Assembly: GCF_005145045.1 (NCBI RefSeq) | Contig: NZ_CP039692.1 | Span: 248,001 to 312,000 of the forward strand | Source of the DNA: Agrobacterium larrymoorei | GTDB lineage: Bacteria; Pseudomonadota; Alphaproteobacteria; Rhizobiales; Rhizobiaceae | DNA: 64,000 nt | Direction: 5' to 3' | Shown: positions 46,869 to 54,015 of the stretch, in pieces | Layout of the letters: every line of letters begins with the position of its first letter | How positions within the stretch are numbered: the stretch's first letter is position 1 | Translations under genes and position numbers: made by a program | Notes under the pieces: model-generated | The model's input: only the letters and a program-made list of their open reading frames with translations | The model's database searches: none | What the model was told of the DNA's origin: nothing

Positions 46869-47831
46869 ATGAAGTCTCAAGCACTCTGGATCGAGAGCAA
46901 AGGCCAATGCGGCATACGAGAAACGGTCCTGAAGACGATAGCTCCCAATGAAGTTCTGGTTCGCAGCCTCTACAGCGGCATCAGCCGAGGAACGGAGTCG
47001 CTGATCTTCAACGGAGCAGTGCCGCACAGCGAATTCGAGCGGATGCGGGGACCGCACATGGAAGGCGATTTTCCGTTTCCCGTAAAGTACGGCTATTCCT
47101 GCGTGGGCGTGATCGAGGCCGGTCCTGAGGAGCTTGTCGGTCAAACCGTCTTCTGCCTGCATCCCCATCAGGATTTTTTCATAACGACGGCGGATATGGT
47201 CTCACCCTTGCCGGAAGGCCTTCCGCCCGAGCGCGCCGTGCTTGCGGCCAATATGGAAACTGCCCTCAACATCGTTTGGGATGCTTTCATTCAGCCGGGT
47301 GACCGCGTTGCGGTATTCGGGGCCGGGGTCGTGGGTACGCTTATCGCCAACATTTCCACAAGGATCGCCGGAACGGAAACCATTCTAGTGGACGTGAACC
47401 CTGACCGCCGCCGCCACGCGGAGGCCATGGGCATTTCCTTCGTCCAGCCAGGCGATCTGGAAGGCGAGTTCGATGTGCTGATCAATGCATCCGCATCCGG
47501 GGCCGCCCTAGCCAACGCGGTCGAACATGCTGGGATGGAAGCGCGGATAGTGGAAGCAAGCTGGTATGGCGACAAGACCGTTACAATTCCGCTTGGCGGC
47601 GCGTTTCACTCCAAGCGGCTTTCTCTCATCAGTTCACAGGTCGGCTCTGTTCCCTCATCGCGCAAAGCCCGCTGGACGTTTTCGCGACGAATGGCAAAAG
47701 CGCTCGAGCTTTTGCGTGACGAAAGGCTGGATCATCTGATTTCCGGCGAGACGGCATTCGCTGATCTGGCCGCCGATTACCCACGTATCCTGTCATCGCA
47801 GGACACGCTCTGCCACCGCATTCAATACTAG
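46869..47831 (+). CDS. Medium-chain dehydrogenase-like oxidoreductase lacking the catalytic zinc cysteine
   Basis: This protein of 320 residues belongs to the MDR (alcohol dehydrogenase-like) superfamily. The N-terminal GroES-like half has SLYSGISRGTE, where zinc enzymes have a cysteine at the position of Ser 39. The nucleotide-binding half has VAVFGAGVVGTLIANI and ILVDVNPDRRRHA, suggesting NAD(H). It resembles the branch of uncharacterised dehydrogenases and BchC. Start choice is uncertain: ATG 46869 matches where family similarity begins but lacks a strong ribosome site; the frame is open back to a TTG at 46785. It is the first gene of the rightward arm, 70 bases before the PTPS-like gene. 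Confidence 0.82.
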   Translation: MKSQALWIESKGQCGIRETVLKTIAPNEVLVRSLYSGISRGTESLIFNGAVPHSEFERMRGPHMEGDFPFPVKYGYSCVGVIEAGPEELVGQTVFCLHPHQDFFITTADMVSPLPEGLPPERAVLAANMETALNIVWDAFIQPGDRVAVFGAGVVGTLIANISTRIAGTETILVDVNPDRRRHAEAMGISFVQPGDLEGEFDVLINASASGAALANAVEHAGMEARIVEASWYGDKTVTIPLGGAFHSKRLSLISSQVGSVPSSRKARWTFSRRMAKALELLRDERLDHLISGETAFADLAADYPRILSSQDTLCHRIQY

Positions 47832-47834
47832 ACC

Positions 47835-47886
47835 TAACGCATTATCCGAACGCAAAACCGCTTCACACTTTTGCTGAAAATGCTCA
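47835..47886 (+). repeat. Dispersed palindromic intergenic repeat, partial copy C
   Basis: The 52 bases TAACGCATTATCCGAACGCA through TTTTGCTGAAAATGCTCA match the right half of copy A and the reverse complement of the left half of copy B. It sits inside an apparent operon between the dehydrogenase and the PTPS-like gene. The left half of the element is missing. Confidence 0.75.
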
Positions 47887-47901
47887 AACGAAAGAGAAAC
47901 C

Positions 47902-48300
47902 ATGTTCGCAGTCGAAGTCAGAGACCACATCATGATCGCCCACAGCCTTCCGCGTCCGGTCTTCGGTCCGGCACAGGGCATGCACGGCGCAACCTTCGTT
48001 GTGGATGCAGCCTTTTTCACCAAGGATGTGGACGAGGATGGTCTGGCTGTCGATATCGGGGCTGCAACCACTGTTCTTTCGGAGGTGCTGAAGCCGTTGA
48101 ACTACCAGAATCTGGATGAACTCGATGTCTTCAAAGGCAGGGTCAGCACCACGGAAGTCATCGCCAAGCATATTTTCGATGAGCTTGCAGCAGCGGTCGC
48201 GGCAAAACGCCTTGGTCCCGGCAGCCATCGCATATCCCGCCTGAAAGTCACCCTTCATGAATCTCACGCTGCTCGCGGCTGGTATGAGGCAGACCTTTGA
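47902..48300 (+). CDS. 6-pyruvoyl-tetrahydropterin synthase homologue with altered active site
   Basis: This protein of 132 residues has the PTPS/QueD fold features in order: an early AHSL with His 14, MHGATF with His 28, GLAVDIGAATTVLSEVLKPL, NLDEL, STTEVIAKHIFDEL and a late glutamate (Glu 120). Compared with QueD/PTPS, the catalytic cysteine position reads Ala 24. The third zinc histidine of HGH is Ala 30, and the catalytic Asp-His pair of LDH reads Asn 67-Tyr 68. The standard lyase chemistry is therefore unlikely. It may bind a pteridine or pyrimidine and catalyse another step. The stop overlaps the TTG start of the glycosyltransferase (TTGA), so the two are coupled. Confidence 0.87.
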   Translation: MFAVEVRDHIMIAHSLPRPVFGPAQGMHGATFVVDAAFFTKDVDEDGLAVDIGAATTVLSEVLKPLNYQNLDELDVFKGRVSTTEVIAKHIFDELAAAVAAKRLGPGSHRISRLKVTLHESHAARGWYEADL

Positions 48301-49343
48301 CATCACACCTCACCTTCGCCTACCCCGGCAATCTTGAACTGCGGACCGGGGGATATGGCTATGACCGGGAAATCATCAAAGGCCTGAAAGAGCTTGGCTG
48401 GAATGTCGAGCTTCTTGCCCTTGGAGACGGCTTTCCCTCTCCAAATCAGGAAGCATTGAAGGAAGCGGAGCGACGCCTTTCCGCATTGGAGGACGGCGCG
48501 CTGGTGGTAATCGACGGCCTTGCCTTCGGCATTATGGATGACTGGGCGGAGCGCGAGGCCGACCGGCTCAACATCGTCGCCCTTGTTCACCATCCGCTGG
48601 CACTCGAAACCGGGTTGAGCAAAGAGCAGCAGGCACCGCTTCGGCAGAGCGAAAGAGCCGCACTCGCCGCCACACGCCATGTGATCGTGACCTCACCCAT
48701 GACGGCAGCGGAGCTTACGAAAAACTTCGCTGTACCAGCCGATAAAATTGCCGTAGCCGTTCCGGGAACGGCGAAGCCATCCTCCAAGCCCAAAGCGCAG
48801 AATGACGTACCCCAAATCCTGTCCGTCGGTTCGCTTACCCAGCGCAAAGGCTATGACGTACTGATCGCGGCACTGGCGAAGGTTGCCGATCTGGCGTGGC
48901 AAACAACGATCATAGGCAGTCCGCATCTGGACCCGACCGTGGCCGCCGCGCTTAAGGGGCAGATAGAGACGCTGGAGCTCTCGGATCGCATTATCCTCGC
49001 GGGCGAGTCCGACAATCTGGGGCCGGCCTACGCGAAAGCCGATATCTTCGCGCTCGCCAGCCGCTATGAAGGTTACGGCATGGTATTCGCTGAAGCCCTG
49101 TCTCACGGCTTGCCGATCATTGCCTGCAAGGCTGGCGCGGTGCCGGATGTCGTGCCCGCTGATGCTGGCTTTCTGCTTCCGGTGGACGACGTGAACGCAA
49201 TCGCGGCGGCGCTGCGGACGTTGTTGAGCGATCCTCGGGAACGTGCGCGTCGAGCGGAGGCAGCATCACGCGCTGGCGCGCTTTTGCCCGGCTGGGCAGA
49301 TACTTCGGAGATCATTTCGAAAAAACTGAAAGAATTGGCATGA
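48297..49343 (+). CDS. GT4-family glycosyltransferase
   Basis: This cytoplasmic protein of 348 residues is a GT-B fold retaining glycosyltransferase. The C-terminal domain has ILSVGSLTQRKGYDVLI and the ExxxxxxxE nucleotide-sugar motif in RYEGYGMVFAEALSHGLP (about 256-273). The N-terminal domain has RTGGYGYDREIIKGL, an acceptor-side glycine loop. The start is TTG overlapping the PTPS-like stop, and its own stop overlaps the next gene by ATGA, so three genes are translationally linked. The acceptor is unknown; the PTPS-like partner makes a pteridine or pyrimidine alcohol a reasonable guess. Confidence 0.88.
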   Translation: MTSHLTFAYPGNLELRTGGYGYDREIIKGLKELGWNVELLALGDGFPSPNQEALKEAERRLSALEDGALVVIDGLAFGIMDDWAEREADRLNIVALVHHPLALETGLSKEQQAPLRQSERAALAATRHVIVTSPMTAAELTKNFAVPADKIAVAVPGTAKPSSKPKAQNDVPQILSVGSLTQRKGYDVLIAALAKVADLAWQTTIIGSPHLDPTVAAALKGQIETLELSDRIILAGESDNLGPAYAKADIFALASRYEGYGMVFAEALSHGLPIIACKAGAVPDVVPADAGFLLPVDDVNAIAAALRTLLSDPRERARRAEAASRAGALLPGWADTSEIISKKLKELA

Positions 49344-50137
49344 GCGGTTTCGACAAGGACTGGCTTAAACTCCGCGAACCGGCAGACCGCGCAGCAAGAG
49401 CCCAGCCGATGCTCGAGCAGGTCCGTCGCTATCTCGACGCCCGCCCGCAGCCGCATGTCATCATGGATATCGGATGCGGTACAGGCTCGACCTACCGCAC
49501 CCTCTCGCCGTTGCTACCCAACACAAAGTGGAGGCTTCTCGATTACGAGACAGCGCTTCTGGAGGAAGCAAAGCGTCAGATCGGCGACCACGACGATGTA
49601 GAATTTCACTGCGCCGACCTCAACAGGCTGGATGAAACGCTGTTGGAAGATGTTGACCTCGTCACCGCTTCCGCTCTGTTCGATCTCTGTTCGGCAGACT
49701 TCTGCGACAGGTTTGTCGAGCGGTTGGCGCATAAGAGCATCGGGCTTTATGCGGCTCTCAATTATGATGGTGTGATGGAGTGGACGGTGAAGCATCCGCT
49801 GGATGCTCAGGTCTCTCACGATTTCAACCGGCACCAGCGTTCAGATAAGGGTTTTGGACCAGCACTTGGCCCGGATGCGACGCAGCACCTTTCGTTACTT
49901 TGCAAAGGACTGGGATTTTCGGTGGAAACGGCAGATAGCCCCTGGCGTCTGGGTCCATCGCAGGCGCAGCTACAGAGAGAGTTCCTAACAGGGCTTCAAC
50001 GACCAATTCAGGAGATCGGCAATATTGCTGCTGCCGATTTCAAGGACTGGCTCGACTTCCGTCACTCAAACACCGGCGTAGACGGCAGCGTCTGCATCGT
50101 CGGCCACACGGATTTTCTGGCGCTGCCCCTTCACTAA
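49340..50137 (+). CDS. Class I SAM-dependent methyltransferase
   Basis: This protein of 265 residues has motif I VIMDIGCGTGST at about 40-51, an acidic residue after LLDYE, and a DLVTASALFDL region typical of small-molecule methyltransferases. The C-terminal 130 residues, with VKHPLDAQVSHDFNRHQRSDKGFG, are likely to bind the acceptor. It is the last gene of the rightward arm and its 3' end overlaps by 72 bases with the convergent RibD-like gene. The role is inferred as methylation of the product of the cluster. Confidence 0.87.
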   Translation: MSGFDKDWLKLREPADRAARAQPMLEQVRRYLDARPQPHVIMDIGCGTGSTYRTLSPLLPNTKWRLLDYETALLEEAKRQIGDHDDVEFHCADLNRLDETLLEDVDLVTASALFDLCSADFCDRFVERLAHKSIGLYAALNYDGVMEWTVKHPLDAQVSHDFNRHQRSDKGFGPALGPDATQHLSLLCKGLGFSVETADSPWRLGPSQAQLQREFLTGLQRPIQEIGNIAAADFKDWLDFRHSNTGVDGSVCIVGHTDFLALPLH

Positions 50138-50893
50138 AGGCGCCTTCAGGCGGCAGTCGAAAAGCACATCGCTTCCCAGCCCGTAAACCTCTGCGGCGGG
50201 GCGATGCGCATTGCAAAGCTGCGCAATCGGCGGCAGGGATATGCCGCAAGGACCGGAGCCGATGATCAGGGGCGCGATGCAAACGTGGAGATGATCGACC
50301 AGACCGGCATCGATGAAGCGCGCGATGGTTTTCGCTCCACCTTCCACGAGGATCCGCTTCAATCCACGTTCGGCCAGACACTTCAAAATATCATCCGGAT
50401 CGAGACCTGAAGGCCCACGTTTGAGCCTTACAACATCGGCGCGGTGGTTAGACATCGGAGCATCATGCCCCTGAATGACGATGACCGGCGCTCCGCCATC
50501 ATGGAACAATCCCTCATCACCAGTCAGTTCGCCACGGCAGTCTATCACGACGCGGGTGGGGCTCGGGCCTTTCACCTCTCGAACGGAAAGACGCGGATTG
50601 TCGTTCTGCACCGTTCCGATACCTACGATCACCGCATCCACAAGAGCGCGGCAGCGATGCAAGTGCGCAAGGCCATCCGGCCCTGAAATATCGCGGGCAT
50701 CGCCGCTCGGCGTGGCAACCCGCCCATCCAGAGACTGGCCCACCTGCGCAAGCACGAAACCGTCGCACGCCGAAGCAATCGGGCCATAAAGCGAAAAGGC
50801 CGGATCGGCCTCTTTTCTGCGAAGCGCGTCCTTCCCGTCGCGAATAGAGAGAAGCCGCGTCCAGAGCCTGTCAGTCATATGGAGATTGCGCAT
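50066..50893 (-). CDS. Stand-alone RibD C-terminal-type (DHFR-like) reductase
   Basis: This protein of 275 residues corresponds to the reductase half of RibD, without the deaminase half. Motifs are QVGQSLDGRVATPSG, VDAVIVGIGTVQNDNPRLSVR with the NADPH loop, RVVIDCRGEL, and RILVEGGAKTIARFIDAGLVD followed by IAPLIIGSG. RibD reductases turn the ribosyl side chain of a pyrimidine 5'-phosphate into ribityl with NADPH. Here the likely substrate is the product of the nearby GTP cyclohydrolase II or a derivative. The first 45 residues are an extra extension. ATG 50893 has CAGGGAC at good spacing; ATG 50878 is an alternative. Its 3' end overlaps the methyltransferase gene on the other strand. Confidence 0.86.
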   Translation of the reverse strand: MRNLHMTDRLWTRLLSIRDGKDALRRKEADPAFSLYGPIASACDGFVLAQVGQSLDGRVATPSGDARDISGPDGLAHLHRCRALVDAVIVGIGTVQNDNPRLSVREVKGPSPTRVVIDCRGELTGDEGLFHDGGAPVIVIQGHDAPMSNHRADVVRLKRGPSGLDPDDILKCLAERGLKRILVEGGAKTIARFIDAGLVDHLHVCIAPLIIGSGPCGISLPPIAQLCNAHRPAAEVYGLGSDVLFDCRLKAPLVKGQRQKIRVADDADAAVYAGV

Positions 50894-50905
50894 CGACGTC
50901 CCTGT

Positions 50906-51439
50906 TCAAAGAATACGGTAAAGCGTGGCGTCTCGGCGGATCAGGTGGTGAAAGATCACTGCCAGCATGTGTAACGCGAAAAGACCCAAAATGATCCAAG
51001 CGCTCCACCCGTGGATGGCCGATAGCGTCGGCGCGATCTCCGGCGATTTGCCAAGTGGGCTCCAGATCGGGACCAGCCCGAACCATTGCAGCGGAAACCC
51101 GTGAGCATTGGTGGCCAGAAAGCCGGAAACCGGCATGACGATCAAAAAGAGGTAGAGCAAGCCATGAACGGTGTGGGCTGCGATACGTTCTATCGCTGGT
51201 CCTTGGATGGGAGGAGCGGGTTGAAAAAGCCTCGCCCCCACCCTCAAAAGCATGACCCAGAGGACAAGAAAACCGAAGCTCTCGTGCACGAGATAGAAAT
51301 CCAGTTTCACCTCGTCTTTGACGAAGCCGATCATCAGTCCGAGTGGCCATGTGATGAACACGAGAACCGAGACAATCCAGTGCAACACGCGGGCTGCGCG
51401 GCTATGTCTCGGCACGCTCTGCATCAGGTCGCGCGTCAT
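50906..51439 (-). CDS. Cytochrome b561 family protein
   Basis: This inner-membrane protein of 177 residues has four helices and the expected haem histidines (ARVLHWIVSV, YLVHESFGFLV, IAAHTVHGLLYLF, LHMLAVIFHHLI). It should pass electrons between quinol and a periplasmic or cytoplasmic acceptor. ATG 51439 has a very strong GGAGGAGGGAG upstream; the frame continues six codons further. It lies 12 bases before the RibD-like reductase, so the two probably form one transcript. Confidence 0.9.
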   Translation of the reverse strand: MTRDLMQSVPRHSRAARVLHWIVSVLVFITWPLGLMIGFVKDEVKLDFYLVHESFGFLVLWVMLLRVGARLFQPAPPIQGPAIERIAAHTVHGLLYLFLIVMPVSGFLATNAHGFPLQWFGLVPIWSPLGKSPEIAPTLSAIHGWSAWIILGLFALHMLAVIFHHLIRRDATLYRIL

Positions 51440-51545
51440 CTTCTCCCTCCTCCACAATGTACGCCATTAGACACTGCCTATACGCATGGAACCAGCAGCT
51501 GGTTCAGATGCTTAACCACCCGGTACAGGGCGTTGGTAAGGTCGC

Positions 51546-53225
51546 ATGAAAAACAGAGTTGGTATAATCGGTTCGGGGCCTACGGGGATCTACACCCTGA
51601 AAAATCTGGCGACATCCACCACACCGCTCGAAATTACGGTTTATGAAGCCGAGATGGAAGCGGGCAAAGGCACGCCTTATCTCCCCGGCATCAACGATCC
51701 CGTGATGCTCTCCAACATTCCCAGCATCGAAATACCTCTCATATCGCAGCCGCTTGTCGATTGGCTCAGAGATCGGCCAGACGATTATCTTGCACGCTTC
51801 GGCATTGTGCGAGCCGAAATCAACGAGCGGCAGTTTTATCCGCGCGTGGTGCTGGGTGATTATTTTCACCAGCAGTTCCAGTTCCTGCTTTCGCTTTCAG
51901 AGCGGAACGGGCACAAGGTCACGGTCAGGGCCGGGCATCGCGTGACGGATATCGCGATCCAACGAGGCGAAATACGCATCGTGGTCGAAGGCGCGGACCC
52001 GTTTGGCACAACATTCGATCATGTAGTGATGGCAACCGGCCATGACTGGCCTGACACGACCGAGACGAAACCCGGCTACTTCATTTCCCCATGGCCTGCG
52101 ACCGCGCTGGAAGGTATTCATGGCGGAAAGCTCGGCATTCTCGGTACATCTCTCAGCGCCATCGATGCCTTGATGACCGTATCCACGTCCAACGGGCTGT
52201 TCATCTATGACGAGGTGGGCGCGCTGACCTACAGCCGAGCAAATGGCAGTGAGGATTTTCACGCCACCTTGATGTCTCGCAAGGGCCTGCTGCCGGAAGC
52301 GGATTTCTTCTGCCCTCTTCCTTACGAGACGCCGAGGGTCTGCACGGTTGAAGCGGTGGAGGAGCTTATTTCGCGTGGTCCCGCCGGGCTTCTGGATGCG
52401 ACGTTCGAGCTGTTCAGGCGCGAACTGTCTATCGCCGATCCGGACTACGCGATGGAGATCGGGCTATCCGATCTAACCGTGGATGACTTTGCGGACGCCT
52501 ATTATGCGCGGCGTTCCGGTACCGATCCTTTCGCCTGGGCTGCGCTCAACCTTGCGGAAGCGCAGCATAATATGACGGCACAGTTTACTGTACCGTGGCG
52601 CTACGCGATCATGATCACGCATGAAATCATAGCGAAAATCGTGCCGCATCTCGATCAGACGGATTTCAAGCGCTTCGGCAAATCCTTCAAAAGCATCTTC
52701 ATCGATGAATATGCGACCGTTCCGCATCTCTCCATCCAGCGGCTGCTGGCGCTTCACAATGCAGGTGTGCTGGAAATCCAGAAGCTTGGAGCGGATTACG
52801 AAATATCCACCACCGAAGGAAAGCGTGGCGCGACCGTGACAATGAAGGATATTACGCTGGAGTTCGATACCTTCATAGACGCGACCGGCCAAAGTGCCCG
52901 CTCCGCTTCCGACATTCCTTTCCGCAGCCTTGTGTCGCAAGAGATCGTCAGACAGGCACCGACCCCAGCCGAAGCCAGCATCTTTTCCGGCGAGGAGCAG
53001 AAAGCCGTTGCGCATCTTGGCGGCATCGATGTCGATGAGAACTATCGAATAAGATCGGGCGGCGCGCTTCATACGAGGCTCTATTGTGCCGCGATCCCTT
53101 ATCTGCTGCACAAGCACCCCTTCATCCAGGGCATCACCAGCGCTGCGGAAATCGGTGAGACGGTCGCGGCATCGATACTTGACGATATTTCGAAAACGGA
53201 GGCCTATGAGCTTCTCATTGCCTGA
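51546..53225 (+). CDS. FAD/NAD(P)-binding protein (NAD_binding_9 / YdhS-like)
   Basis: This protein of 559 residues starts with a dinucleotide-binding fold, RVGIIGSGPTGIYTLKNL, and has a second one at GKLGILGTSLSAIDALM near 195-215. VVMATGHDWPD near 155-165 and FIDATGQSARSASD near 440 are typical of FAD-dependent oxidoreductases of the COG4529 type. The reaction is unknown. The gene diverges from the cytochrome b561 gene (about 105 bases between) and overlaps the MOSC gene. This suggests a redox pair with it. Confidence 0.83.
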   Translation: MKNRVGIIGSGPTGIYTLKNLATSTTPLEITVYEAEMEAGKGTPYLPGINDPVMLSNIPSIEIPLISQPLVDWLRDRPDDYLARFGIVRAEINERQFYPRVVLGDYFHQQFQFLLSLSERNGHKVTVRAGHRVTDIAIQRGEIRIVVEGADPFGTTFDHVVMATGHDWPDTTETKPGYFISPWPATALEGIHGGKLGILGTSLSAIDALMTVSTSNGLFIYDEVGALTYSRANGSEDFHATLMSRKGLLPEADFFCPLPYETPRVCTVEAVEELISRGPAGLLDATFELFRRELSIADPDYAMEIGLSDLTVDDFADAYYARRSGTDPFAWAALNLAEAQHNMTAQFTVPWRYAIMITHEIIAKIVPHLDQTDFKRFGKSFKSIFIDEYATVPHLSIQRLLALHNAGVLEIQKLGADYEISTTEGKRGATVTMKDITLEFDTFIDATGQSARSASDIPFRSLVSQEIVRQAPTPAEASIFSGEEQKAVAHLGGIDVDENYRIRSGGALHTRLYCAAIPYLLHKHPFIQGITSAAEIGETVAASILDDISKTEAYELLIA

Positions 53226-54009
53226 TGATATTCCTGCCGAAACCCTGGAACGGAAGACAGGTTTTGCCGGGATGAAGAAGATCGGCCACGTAAAACAACT
53301 CTGGCGGTATCCGGTAAGCTCGCTGGGAGGCGAAGCTTGCGGATCAACATTCGTGGATGAGAACGGTTTGTCCGGCGACCGCCAGTTCGGGCTGTTCGAT
53401 GCGGACGGCATATTGGCTGCACCGGAAAAAGATCCGCGCTGGCGACCCGCGCTTTTTCTCTCTAGTTGGATAGATGAGGAAGGCAAAACCTATATCCGTT
53501 TTCCAGACGGCGCAGAGTTTAGGGTCAGCGACGCAGAACTGCACGACCGGCTTTCTGCTCACTTCGGCTTTGCCGTTTCAGTCGGACAATATGCGGATGT
53601 TACTGCAAATTTGGAGCCGAGACTTCCCGTTATCAGCCGTTCTTACGCAGCAAGCCCGCTGCACCTTTTGACGACCGGCTCTCTTAAGATGCTGGAAGGT
53701 CAGTTGGCATCCAAAGAAGCCGATGCCCGCCGCTTCCGGCCCTCCCTGCTGCTTGCGACGGAGGAGGAAGACGGTTTCATAGAGGATAGCTGGATCGGTG
53801 CAATCCTGCATATCGGGAACGTCCGGGCCATCGTTATCGAGCGTACCAAACGTTGTGGCATGACCCTCATCGCCCAGCCGGATTTGCCGGAACAGCCCGA
53901 CGTTCTAAGAACGATCCTGCGCAACAACCACCGCTGCCTTGGCATCTATTGCGACATCATCGATAACGGCATCGTCAAAGTCGGCTCGGATGTCTTCATC
54001 GAAGGGTAG
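53206..54009 (+). CDS. MOSC domain protein
   Basis: This protein of 267 residues has an N-terminal MOSC beta-barrel part (HVKQLWRYPVSSLGGEACGS, then ENGLSGDRQFGLFD) and a C-terminal MOSC domain with TKRCGMTLIAQPDLP. The cysteine in KRCGM stands where MOSC proteins bind molybdenum cofactor or a sulfur. Family members such as YcbX and mARC reduce N-hydroxylated compounds with an electron-donor partner. The overlapping FAD/NAD(P) gene and the nearby cytochrome b561 are candidate partners. ATG 53206 has GGAGG only three bases upstream; ATG 53272 is an alternative. Confidence 0.85.
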   Translation: MSFSLPDDIPAETLERKTGFAGMKKIGHVKQLWRYPVSSLGGEACGSTFVDENGLSGDRQFGLFDADGILAAPEKDPRWRPALFLSSWIDEEGKTYIRFPDGAEFRVSDAELHDRLSAHFGFAVSVGQYADVTANLEPRLPVISRSYAASPLHLLTTGSLKMLEGQLASKEADARRFRPSLLLATEEEDGFIEDSWIGAILHIGNVRAIVIERTKRCGMTLIAQPDLPEQPDVLRTILRNNHRCLGIYCDIIDNGIVKVGSDVFIEG

Positions 54010-54015
54010 CCAATA

